In this document: positions 15,544-23,715 of the stretch, in pieces | Layout: every line of letters begins with the position of its first letter | Position numbering within the stretch: position 1 is the stretch's first letter | Source: Bacteroidales bacterium | GTDB lineage: Bacteria; Bacteroidota; Bacteroidia; Bacteroidales; UBA932 | Reading direction: 5' to 3' | Length of the DNA stretch: 40,485 bases | Assembly (NCBI GenBank): GCA_017465225.1 | Contig: JAFTWQ010000021.1 | Location: 1 to 40,485, forward strand | Translations under genes and position numbers: made by a program | Notes under the pieces: model-generated | Told to the model about the DNA's origin: nothing | Databases searched by the model: none | What the model saw: only the letters and a program-made list of their open reading frames with translations

Positions 15544-17764
15544 CCCTCGAAGAGGCCCTCAAGGTCCTCTTCGCCGGCACCGGCATCGAATTCCAGATCA
15601 TGAAAAGATACATAGTCCTGACCAAGGCGGATTCGAAGAAAAAGCCGAAGGACTATACCATCTTCATCGAGGAGCAGAAGGATACTTTGGATGAATCACG
15701 TATCACGGCATACATCGACCGCAGACGCAACACCACCCAGACGGGCCTGCAGAAAATAGACGGAAGCAGGTTCAGACGTGGTTATGCGGTGCTCGGTTCT
15801 CCGGACCTGATCAAGGAACTCCAGAGCCTTCCCGGCGTATCCGGAGGCACAGAACTCCTCTCCGGAATGTATGTCCACGGAGGAGACGGAACAGACAACC
15901 TTTTTCTTCTTGACGGCGTCCCGCTCTATCAGGTCAGCCATCTGGCCGGACTTGTATCGTCATTCAACACGGAAATGATCGACAACCTTGATTTCTACAA
16001 GAGCGGCTTCCCCTCCCGCTTTGGCGGTAAGACTTCGTCGGTAGTGGACATCACCACAAGACCGGGCGATTTCCATGAGTACAGCGGATCCTTCAATATA
16101 GGCCTTCTCAACGGAGGTCTTCAGTTCGAGGGCCCGATCATTCCTGGAAAGACCTCGTTCAATGTGGGCGTAAGGCGCACATGGTTTGATGTCCTCACAG
16201 TTCCGTACAATCTTATCGCCAATCTTTCATTGCCATATGGAGATTCAGGCAAGGTGCAGCTTGCAATGACTGACCTCAATGCCTCGATAACCCATCTTTT
16301 CGACAAAGACAGCAGACTGTCGATGAATTTCTATGCCGGAGCAGACCAGATAAGATACAAGTATACGGATCTGCGTGTGAGGTATTGGGAAGGTGTCCGC
16401 CATACGGGAGACTCCGGACACGACATCAATGCCCGCTGGGGAAACATCCTTGCAAGCCTTGACTGGAAGAAGAATTTCTCGGACGACCTTCATCTCAACA
16501 CCCTTATTTATTATACACGTTCCAATACCGATGTCGGTCTGTGGGACAAACAGTGGCTTGTAGGAAACAGCAACACGCTGAACATCACTGACAGAGTGCT
16601 GCAGGAGAGGAATTATTCGAGACTCCACGACATCAGTGCAAAGGCAGATCTTGACTGGATCCCGTCCGAATATCATCACATCCGTGCAGGAGCTGCCTAT
16701 ATTCAGCATCTCTTCAGGCCGAGGAAAGTGTTTGCCGTTAATACGAAAGAGAATGGTGAGGGGATATATTCCGATAATGATTCATATTCAATAGATTACA
16801 ATGCATCGGAAGTGGCGGTATACGCAGAAGACGAGATTGCGTTTGCGTCATGGTTCAAGGCCAACATAGGCCTCCGTTATGATATGTTCAGCCAGGGCGG
16901 GACCATACATCATTCCTTCGAGCCACGTGCCGCGCTCCGCTTCCAGCTTTGCCCTATGGCCTCACTGAAGATGTCATATACGGAAATGAGCCAGCCCGTC
17001 CATCTGCTGCACTCGCATTATCTTGACATACCGATGACAAGCTGGCTTCCGTCCACGGACCGCATACCTCCGATGAGGTCAAGGCAGGCAGCCGGAGGCG
17101 TTTATATGAACCTGCCGCATGGGATCGTGCTGAATGTCGAAGGATACTGGAAGACGATGGACAACATGTATGAATACTCCGGGATCGAGATTCTTTATCC
17201 TGACATCGAAAAATGGGAGCATGATCTGATGCGTGGCAAGGGCCGTTCCTACGGTGCGGAAGTGGAGCTCGGATGGAAGACAAAGGATACGGAATTTCGG
17301 CATATTATACATTGTCATGGACCGAGCGTCTGATCAAAGGCATATGGCATGACTGGTATCCTGCACGCAATGACAACAGGCACAAGTTCACTCTCCATGC
17401 AACGCACCGCTTCAGCAGGCGCTTCGACATGTATCTCGCCTGGAACTATCATACCGGAGACAGATCTACAGTGCCGACCCAGATCATTGGAGGAGAAGTT
17501 TACTACACAAGCCCATACAATTATAAAATGCCTGACTATCACCGTCTTGACCTCGGATTCAATTTCCGCAAGACCACCAGGCGAGGCAACGAAAGCATAT
17601 GGAACCTGACGCTCTACAATGCCTATTGCAGGATGAATCCGATGTTCACGATGCTCGATCATTACAAAAAGAGTTCATCATCTGACGAGTACAAGACGAC
17701 ATTCAAGACATTGGCGGCGATTCCGGTTATCCCATCATTCAATTACACTTTGAGATTTTAAACC

Positions 17765-18862
17765 ATGAACAGATTCTTCACTTCACTTTGTTACGTTCAG
17801 AATGACAGTCTTTTGTCGTTCCGAGCTTGTCGAGGAATCTTCCTCCTGGTAGTGTTCCTTGTCGCGGTTTCATGCGAAAAGGAGACCGAATTCCCTGCAG
17901 ACAAGGACGGCAGGATATTCGTGAGCGCAATGCTGGGAACTGACGGCAAGGACAGGATAAGCATAACCGTCAGCCAGCCGGCATTAGGCGAGGAAGATGC
18001 GACGGCAGAAGACGTCACGCTATATCTTGAAGCCGATGGCGACAATATCGAGCTTGTCAGGGACATGGATGACAAGGAAGGTGTCTCATATATACCGCAG
18101 GGCACTTTTTCGCCTGGACAGAAACTTGTGTTAAGGGCCGAAGCGGACGGTCTGCCGTCAGCGAAGGCTGAGACAATTGTCCCGGCACCCCTGCCGCATG
18201 TCACCATAACCCCGAAGATAGTTGAAAGCTACAGGCAGGATGAACTCGGCCAGCCGATGCCGGACTATCCATATCAGCGTCAGAACTTTCACATAGTTAT
18301 TGATGAAGAGCCGGAAGAAGACTTTTATTATGGCGTTCAGGTGATAAGACAGCTTGTTTATTACAAAGTAGGGGATGTTCCGGATTACAAGTGGGACGAC
18401 TATGCGGAAAATATGGGAATCCCGGAATATGACAATCTGTATGTCAACGCTGGACCGTCAGAATCAGGTAGCCTCTCCTCAATCGAGACGGAGCTTATCG
18501 TCGATCATGACGGAGGTCCGATGAGAGTTGCCATAGGAGAATCGGAAGACGGGAAAGCAGCCATAGATGTCTATGTGAGTGTCACAGAGCATCTGATGAG
18601 GTCTGCACGATACACCAGTAAGGACGGAGTGGAAGAACTGGTTTATGCCGTATTCGAGCTATATGAATATAAGCTGAAGGTTTTCAGGCTCTCTCCTGAG
18701 ATTTTCCATTTCTTCAGAGGCAGATATGTCGTTGAAGAGTCATTGGCGCCCATCCATCTTGGATTCACGCCTGTCACATATACTTATACTAACGTAGAAG
18801 GAGGTCTCGGCATGTTCGGAGCAGTATCGATGTATGAGACCGACTGGTTCAGAGTAAATTGA
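17765..18862 (+). CDS. DUF4249 lipoprotein 1, receptor partner
   Basis: A 365-residue lipoprotein of the DUF4249 family, whose members are encoded next to TonB-dependent receptors and are thought to help capture ligand at the cell surface, as SusD does for SusC. The lipobox is VAVSC with Cys37. The N-region is unusually long (about 24 residues) because it is encoded by a REP-like sequence. The mature start (EKETEFPADKDGRIFVSAMLG, ISITVSQPALGEEDATAEDVTLYL) is an Ig-like N-terminal domain with the family's FSPGQKLVLRAEADGLPSAKAET block, and GLGMFGAVS near the C-terminus. It starts three bases after receptor 1. If the receptor is dead, this partner may be idle. Confidence 0.85.
   Translation: MNRFFTSLCYVQNDSLLSFRACRGIFLLVVFLVAVSCEKETEFPADKDGRIFVSAMLGTDGKDRISITVSQPALGEEDATAEDVTLYLEADGDNIELVRDMDDKEGVSYIPQGTFSPGQKLVLRAEADGLPSAKAETIVPAPLPHVTITPKIVESYRQDELGQPMPDYPYQRQNFHIVIDEEPEEDFYYGVQVIRQLVYYKVGDVPDYKWDDYAENMGIPEYDNLYVNAGPSESGSLSSIETELIVDHDGGPMRVAIGESEDGKAAIDVYVSVTEHLMRSARYTSKDGVEELVYAVFELYEYKLKVFRLSPEIFHFFRGRYVVEESLAPIHLGFTPVTYTYTNVEGGLGMFGAVSMYETDWFRVN
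17783..17840 (+). repeat. REP-like sequence inside a signal-peptide region
   Basis: The start of the first DUF4249 gene contains GTTCAGAATGACAG followed by GTCGTTCCGAGCTTGTCGAGG plus AATCT. These are the style of short dispersed repeats seen in Bacteroidales genomes (compare 36685-36714: AGATCCTTCGCTTCGCTCAG then GATGACAT). The sequence is read in frame and encodes most of the N-region before the hydrophobic core. Its genome-wide copy number is not visible here. Confidence 0.5.
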
Positions 18863-18864
18863 TA

Positions 18865-19422
18865 ATGAGAAAGATTTTTTACATCATATTATGCATTGCA
18901 GGATTGTCCTCATGCGAAAAAGTATGGGTGGAAGACCTGCAGGAAAAGGCATATGACACCATCAGAGGGGAGTATGAGATAGAATCCGCCACATGGGAAG
19001 GCCCTGACCCTATCGACCTGAACGGCGATGGAGTCGCATCTTTCGACTACCTCAAAGAGTGGGATGCCGTTATTTCAGGAAGTCCTGCATGGTCAAGCAT
19101 CGGCAACACTAAAGGTCGTCTCGGAATACCGTATACGGTCGACGACCATGCAGACTGGGGAGGAATGGCCGATGTTAATATCGCGAGAAGAACTCTGGAG
19201 TATCACTTTGAGATAAAGGCTGTAATCGAAAATGAGGAGTCCCATCTTGAATTCATTCTGCCGGATGACATAGAGGCAGAATTCGAGCACAGCGGTTACG
19301 GAAAGATCGCTCTGAGGGTCAATGTCACCTGCACAGTCAAGACCGGAGAATACGAAAGCAAGGACATAACCGGCCCGGTCCTCATCAGATATTACAGAAG
19401 CGAATACAGAATCAGTAATTAG
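18865..19422 (+). CDS. Hypothetical lipoprotein of module 1
   Basis: A 185-residue lipoprotein (MRKIFYIILCIAGLSSC, Cys17). ATG at 18865 is used; a TTG at 18859 would add two residues. The mature protein contains a DPIDLNGDGVASFDYLKEW segment, which resembles a calcium-binding DxNxDG loop, followed by beta-rich sequence. The family is not recognised. It starts two bases after the DUF4249 stop and precedes receptor 2 by five bases. It shows no clear similarity to the extra lipoprotein of module 2. Confidence 0.65.
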   Translation: MRKIFYIILCIAGLSSCEKVWVEDLQEKAYDTIRGEYEIESATWEGPDPIDLNGDGVASFDYLKEWDAVISGSPAWSSIGNTKGRLGIPYTVDDHADWGGMADVNIARRTLEYHFEIKAVIENEESHLEFILPDDIEAEFEHSGYGKIALRVNVTCTVKTGEYESKDITGPVLIRYYRSEYRISN

Positions 19423-19427
19423 AAACC

Positions 19428-21842
19428 ATGAAACGGACTTTACAATATGTTATCATTCTTATTGCTGCTGTTGTGCAGCCGCATCTTGCGTATACGCAGG
19501 AGGCGTTAGGCCAGGGCGGTGATCCGACCCTGAAAGCTCAATTGGAGATTCTCCATGAAACATTCGGAGTAAATTTCGTCTACGACTCTTCCATAGACCT
19601 TGACATCCCCTGCAAAGGTCTGCCCACCCGACCTGATCGGGGATCCCTCGAAGAGTCCCTCCAGACCCTCTTTTCCGGCACCGGCATCGAATACGAGATC
19701 ATGAAGAAATACATAGTCCTCACCAGGGCCGGCTCGAAGAAAAAGCCCAAGGACTACACTATCTTCATCGAAGAGCAGCATGATACCATCAATGAATCCG
19801 TGGTGACCGCCCTGGTGGATCCGAAAAGGAATTCCACCCAGACCGGCCTGAAAAGGATTGACAGCAGAGACCTGAATTCCGGTTTCGCCCTGTTCAGCAC
19901 TCCGGACGTGATAAAGACCCTTCAGCTGCAGCCGGGAGTGTCTTCGGGTACGGAGCTCCTTTCCGGATTCTATGTACATGGAGGCGATGGCAGCGACAAT
20001 CTTTTCCTGCTTGACGGGGTTCCGGTCTATCAGGTGAGCCATCTGCTCGGGTTGTTCTCGTCTTTCAACACGGACGTCATAAGCAGCCTGGACTTCTATA
20101 AATCCGGCTTTCCGGCTCGTTTCGGATCCAAGCTTTCGTCTGTCGTGGATGTGACCACGAAGGAAGGTGACTTCAATGAATATCACGGCACATTTGCTCT
20201 CGGTCTCATTGACGGCCGTCTGCAGCTGGAAGGCCCGATTTGGAAGGACAAGACCTCTTTCAATGTGGGATTGAGAAGGACATGGACGGAAACGCTTACG
20301 CTTCCGCTCTTTGCTATCGTGAACAAGTACAACAAGCCGGACAAGCTCAATGCAAGGTATGCCTTCTCTGACTTCAATGCAAAGCTCACCCATAAGTTCA
20401 GCGACACCAACCGCCTTTCGGCCAATTTCTACAGCGGACGTGATGTGTTCAGATATTTAGGTAAGGAGATCGGCAGCTATTATGATGCCGAGGGCATTCT
20501 CCGTGAAGAGCAGAACATTACGGATATCGGACTTTCATGGGGAAATGTGCTTGGATCGCTGAATTGGGACTATAAGCTCAACGACAGGATATCGATGAAG
20601 AACATCGCATATTACAGCGGCTCGATCTCGAACCTGTACTTCTATGCGAAGGAAGTCGATATGTTTGACAACAGCGTGAAGAACGGGGCATACAATATGT
20701 CAGATGTCCATAATATCGGCCTTAAGTCGGATTTTCATCATTTGCTCGGGGAGAAGCATAAGTTGAGGTACGGAGCTACGGCCCAGTATCATATCTATTG
20801 CCCTAATGCTACGGCAAAGACCGATATCATCTATGACAATGTTGCGCAGACGCAGACCGCATATGCCGATTCGCTCCGATATGGTACCGTCGAGGCATCG
20901 GTGTATGCCGAGGATGAGATCACGGTTTCGGATGCGTTCTCGATCAATGCCGGACTTCGCTACAGCATATATTCGTCCGGCAGAAAGGTCTGGCATTCGG
21001 CCGAGCCGCGTCTCGCCATGAAATATTCGTTCAACGACAGGATCACGGCAAAGGCCTCATATACAGAGATGAGCCAGCCATCCCACCTTGTTTCTTCATT
21101 GTATCTCGATCTGCCGACTAATTCATGGCTTCCGTCTACGGCGAAGGTGCGTCCGTCGCGTTCGCGTGAGGCTGCAGCCGGAATATATACCGGTCTTGCC
21201 CACAATCTCCACCTGAATGTAGAAGGATGGTACAAGCATATGTACAATCTTCTGGAATATGCGGGGTCGTACAATATCTTCCCTCCGCTTACGGATTGGG
21301 AAAGCAATTACAGGTCCGGACAGGGACGCTCATGGGGAGCGGAGATAGATTTCGGATATGACAACGGAAGGACAGAGGCCAATGTTTACTATACTCTTTC
21401 ATGGAACCAGAGGAAGTTCGACGACTTCTACAATGGCTGGTACCGTGACAGGAACGACAACCGTCACAAGCTCACGGTAATGGCAAGACACAAGTTCTCG
21501 AAGCGTTTCGAGATATATGGAGGATGGAACTGGCACAGCGGCAACAGGATGACCGTGGCGACTCATATCACGGGTTCCGGAGCCTATGTCTATACGGAGC
21601 CGAACAATGTAAAACTCCCTGATTATCACAGGCTTGACGTGGGAATGAATTTCGTGAAGAATACCAGACGAGGAAACACCCGTATCTGGAACCTGAGCCT
21701 GTACAATGCTTATTGCAGGCCGAATGCTATAGCCGCGACAACGCAGGAATTGAAGCTTCATGACAAGCTGGTCAGCCATTACGGTTCTTCCATAGGCATC
21801 ATTCCTATTGTTCCTACCTTCAGTTACACATTGAAATTCTGA
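19428..21842 (+). CDS. STN-domain TonB-dependent receptor 2
   Basis: An intact 804-residue receptor. Signal peptide 1-23; STN domain about 35-105 (ILHETFGVNFVYDSS, GSLEESLQTLFSGTGIEYE, KKYIVLTRAGSKKKPKDY); plug about 136-250 (LQPGVSSGTELLSGFYVHGG, NLFLLDGVPVYQVSHLLGL, FYKSGFPARFGSKLSSVVDV); then a barrel ending in PTFSYTLKF. The CarboxypepD_reg-like domain usual in DUF4249-linked receptors is absent; the STN takes its place. By the STN, ligand binding should be reported to FecR in addition to TonB-driven uptake. The ligand is unknown. The palindrome at 19627-19641 encodes the loop before GSLEES, with no 21-bp unit. Confidence 0.9.
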   Translation: MKRTLQYVIILIAAVVQPHLAYTQEALGQGGDPTLKAQLEILHETFGVNFVYDSSIDLDIPCKGLPTRPDRGSLEESLQTLFSGTGIEYEIMKKYIVLTRAGSKKKPKDYTIFIEEQHDTINESVVTALVDPKRNSTQTGLKRIDSRDLNSGFALFSTPDVIKTLQLQPGVSSGTELLSGFYVHGGDGSDNLFLLDGVPVYQVSHLLGLFSSFNTDVISSLDFYKSGFPARFGSKLSSVVDVTTKEGDFNEYHGTFALGLIDGRLQLEGPIWKDKTSFNVGLRRTWTETLTLPLFAIVNKYNKPDKLNARYAFSDFNAKLTHKFSDTNRLSANFYSGRDVFRYLGKEIGSYYDAEGILREEQNITDIGLSWGNVLGSLNWDYKLNDRISMKNIAYYSGSISNLYFYAKEVDMFDNSVKNGAYNMSDVHNIGLKSDFHHLLGEKHKLRYGATAQYHIYCPNATAKTDIIYDNVAQTQTAYADSLRYGTVEASVYAEDEITVSDAFSINAGLRYSIYSSGRKVWHSAEPRLAMKYSFNDRITAKASYTEMSQPSHLVSSLYLDLPTNSWLPSTAKVRPSRSREAAAGIYTGLAHNLHLNVEGWYKHMYNLLEYAGSYNIFPPLTDWESNYRSGQGRSWGAEIDFGYDNGRTEANVYYTLSWNQRKFDDFYNGWYRDRNDNRHKLTVMARHKFSKRFEIYGGWNWHSGNRMTVATHITGSGAYVYTEPNNVKLPDYHRLDVGMNFVKNTRRGNTRIWNLSLYNAYCRPNAIAATTQELKLHDKLVSHYGSSIGIIPIVPTFSYTLKF
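19627..19641. repeat. REP-like palindrome in the STN of receptor 2
   Basis: CCCGA and TCGGG around CCTGA, the trimmed form of the element at 15523-15543. It is followed by the same GATCCCTCGAAGAG sequence as in the other two receptors. Confidence 0.75.
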
Positions 21843-21844
21843 CG

Positions 21845-22894
21845 ATGATGAAGATTACAAGATATATATGCTCCCTGCTTCTTTCTGCGGCCTGTGTCTC
21901 ATGCATGACGCCGTTTGACCTGAAGTATGATGATGAGCCCCTGATCTGCCTGAATGCATTTCCGGGTGCGGAAGATATGGTGGTGTTTTCCATAGCTCCG
22001 GCTTATTCGCTCTCAAACAGCGCCATCCGCCCGGATTTCAATCCGGAGGTGGTCTTTAAGGTGAACGGCGACCTCGTGCCGGTGGTAAGGAATACGGGAT
22101 TCTGCGTCAGCGACAGATATGACGAGGACTGCTATATAGCCGACATAAAGCCTGTTCCTGGCGATGTGATGACCGTTGAGGTTGCTGCCGAGGGCTTCAG
22201 GACCGTTTCTGCTCAGACAAGTATCCCCCAGCCGTTTCCGGAAAGGAAGATCGATTACAGGATGGTGGAAGTGAACGAGAGGGAGTATTATGTGGTATAT
22301 GTCACGATCAAGGATGACGCGGCGACGGATTATGCCTACGGAATGCAGGTATACAATGAGGTCGTAGAATGTTATTATGATGTGCCGGAAGTGAGGATAA
22401 GTACATATGCCGGCGGGCAGATATCCGAGGATTATGAGTTCTCTCCGAGCTCTCTGGACGGCATGCAGTTCTGCTTCGACGGCTGGAGGGTCAATTCCAG
22501 CATGTGGGACAATGTCTCATGCTGGGATGACGATGCCTTCGATGGAAAGGAAAAGACCCTCTCCATGACTGTCGTGATCTACCATACGCAGAATGGATAT
22601 GAATCTTTCTTCGAGCATGAGTATCAGGCGTGGAAGTATGATGAGAATCGTGATGTGATGCTTTGTGGCACCGGTCGTGAACGCAATAAGCTGGTCTTTT
22701 TCACAATGAGCGACGAGTTCTATAAATATGCTGTGGCTCAGGAGCTTATCGAGGAGAATGCGGGTTCTTTTGCCGGAATAGCCCCGTCGAATTTCTGCTA
22801 TTCGAATGTACAGAACGGATATGGAGCCTTTGCCGGTATTTATCGTGAGGAAACGCAGTGGATCACTCCGGAATTCATAGAAAACAACAGATGA
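21845..22894 (+). CDS. DUF4249 lipoprotein 2, receptor partner
   Basis: A 349-residue DUF4249-type lipoprotein. Signal MMKITRYICSLLLSAACVSC, acylated at Cys20. The mature protein begins with an Ig-like domain (PLICLNAFPGAEDMVVFSIAPAYS), has the VPGDVMTVEVAAEGFRTVSAQTSIP block and a late YSNVQNGYGAFAGIYREE, which matches the family's end motif. It begins two bases after receptor 2 and overlaps the next lipoprotein gene by four bases. Many aromatic and acidic residues in the middle (SMWDNVSCWDDDAFDGKE) could form a ligand site; that is inference. Confidence 0.85.
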   Translation: MMKITRYICSLLLSAACVSCMTPFDLKYDDEPLICLNAFPGAEDMVVFSIAPAYSLSNSAIRPDFNPEVVFKVNGDLVPVVRNTGFCVSDRYDEDCYIADIKPVPGDVMTVEVAAEGFRTVSAQTSIPQPFPERKIDYRMVEVNEREYYVVYVTIKDDAATDYAYGMQVYNEVVECYYDVPEVRISTYAGGQISEDYEFSPSSLDGMQFCFDGWRVNSSMWDNVSCWDDDAFDGKEKTLSMTVVIYHTQNGYESFFEHEYQAWKYDENRDVMLCGTGRERNKLVFFTMSDEFYKYAVAQELIEENAGSFAGIAPSNFCYSNVQNGYGAFAGIYREETQWITPEFIENNR

Positions 22895-23715
22895 TCATGA
22901 GAAGGATGTTATTTGCCGTATGTACGGCTTTGATGATATTGAGCGGATGTGAATACCATCCGTATTATGACGGACAGGAGTTCTGCGTGTATAATGCAGG
23001 ATGCGGCCTGCTGGAGACAGACGGCGGTCATGCGATTGTGCCGACGGTCGGGAGGAATCCGTATGTGCTGGAATTCTATGGTGGCAAAGGTGAGAATCAT
23101 TCCGTGGAAATCGAGGATCCGGAAATCCTTGGATATTCTTTAAGGGAAAAGGATGTGAATCTTCCGATAGGGGATTGCGAGTTGATACCGGCTGGTGTCA
23201 CGCTTCTGCCGAAGAAGGTCGGGGACACGTCGATCACCGTGAAGGACGAGGACACAGGCAAGTCCATACAGATATATATCCATGTCCGTGAGGCATACAA
23301 GGCGATTCAGGTTTGTGAGGAGGGAAAATACTTTGACAAGGAGACCATATTCGCGTTCAGGTTTCCTTCGGAAGACAATGCCGTAAGGATCTGCCGCGGA
23401 AGTGTAGCGGACAATGATGTCCGCCATGTGGCTTTCGGAACCTACAGGTTCATTATGTCGGAGGACCTGCTTTATTTCGAAATAGCCTTTCCGGCCGATG
23501 AGGACGGTAGGCCTGCGGCTGAAGGAAATGAAGTAAGGAGGATTTATCAGGTGCAGCTTGAGGAGGGTGGTTCGTTCAGCGCCAGAGTCATGTTCAATTC
23601 TCTGAACATCAATGACTACATGAAAGATTATGATGCTGTCTTCAGGTTTGTGGATGAGACCGATGTATTCTATGCCCGTAGCGCACAATTCATAACATGG
23701 AATGAAGATGAATAG
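22891..23715 (+). CDS. Hypothetical lipoprotein of module 2
   Basis: A 274-residue lipoprotein starting MIMRRMLFAVCTALMILSGC (Cys20). ATG at 22891 overlaps the preceding stop; ATG 22897 is an alternative, and a GTG at 22858 is unlikely because the signal peptide would be buried. The mature part has Ig-like beta features (GRNPYVLEFYGGKGENHSVEI, KKVGDTSITVKDEDTGKSIQ) resembling bacterial Ig-like surface domains. The family is not recognised. It overlaps the start of receptor 3 by 14 bases. Confidence 0.65.
   Translation: MIMRRMLFAVCTALMILSGCEYHPYYDGQEFCVYNAGCGLLETDGGHAIVPTVGRNPYVLEFYGGKGENHSVEIEDPEILGYSLREKDVNLPIGDCELIPAGVTLLPKKVGDTSITVKDEDTGKSIQIYIHVREAYKAIQVCEEGKYFDKETIFAFRFPSEDNAVRICRGSVADNDVRHVAFGTYRFIMSEDLLYFEIAFPADEDGRPAAEGNEVRRIYQVQLEEGGSFSARVMFNSLNINDYMKDYDAVFRFVDETDVFYARSAQFITWNEDE

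Larger units (their letters stand above)
15234..17761 (+). pseudogene. STN-domain TonB-dependent receptor 1, frameshifted
   Basis: Outer-membrane TonB-dependent receptor broken by a one-base frameshift. The first frame gives 699 residues, ending out of register after WKTKDTE. The remaining 160 or so residues are in another frame and stop at 17761. Restoring one G at 17291-17292 reads KDTGISAYYTLSW and aligns without gaps to receptor 2 (GRTEANVYYTLSW); the repaired protein would be 842 residues. Domains are a signal peptide, an STN domain (about 35-130, enlarged by the 21-bp repeat), a plug (SLPGVSGGTELLSGMYVHGG, LLDGVPLYQVSHLAGL) and a 22-strand-type barrel. It may be a true pseudogene, a phase-switched gene or a sequencing error in a GGG run. 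Confidence 0.8.

Noticed and set aside
19506-20393. 295-residue minus-strand frame opposite receptor 2
   Set aside because: Antisense to the STN and plug; similar frames opposite the other receptors arise from the same homologous DNA.
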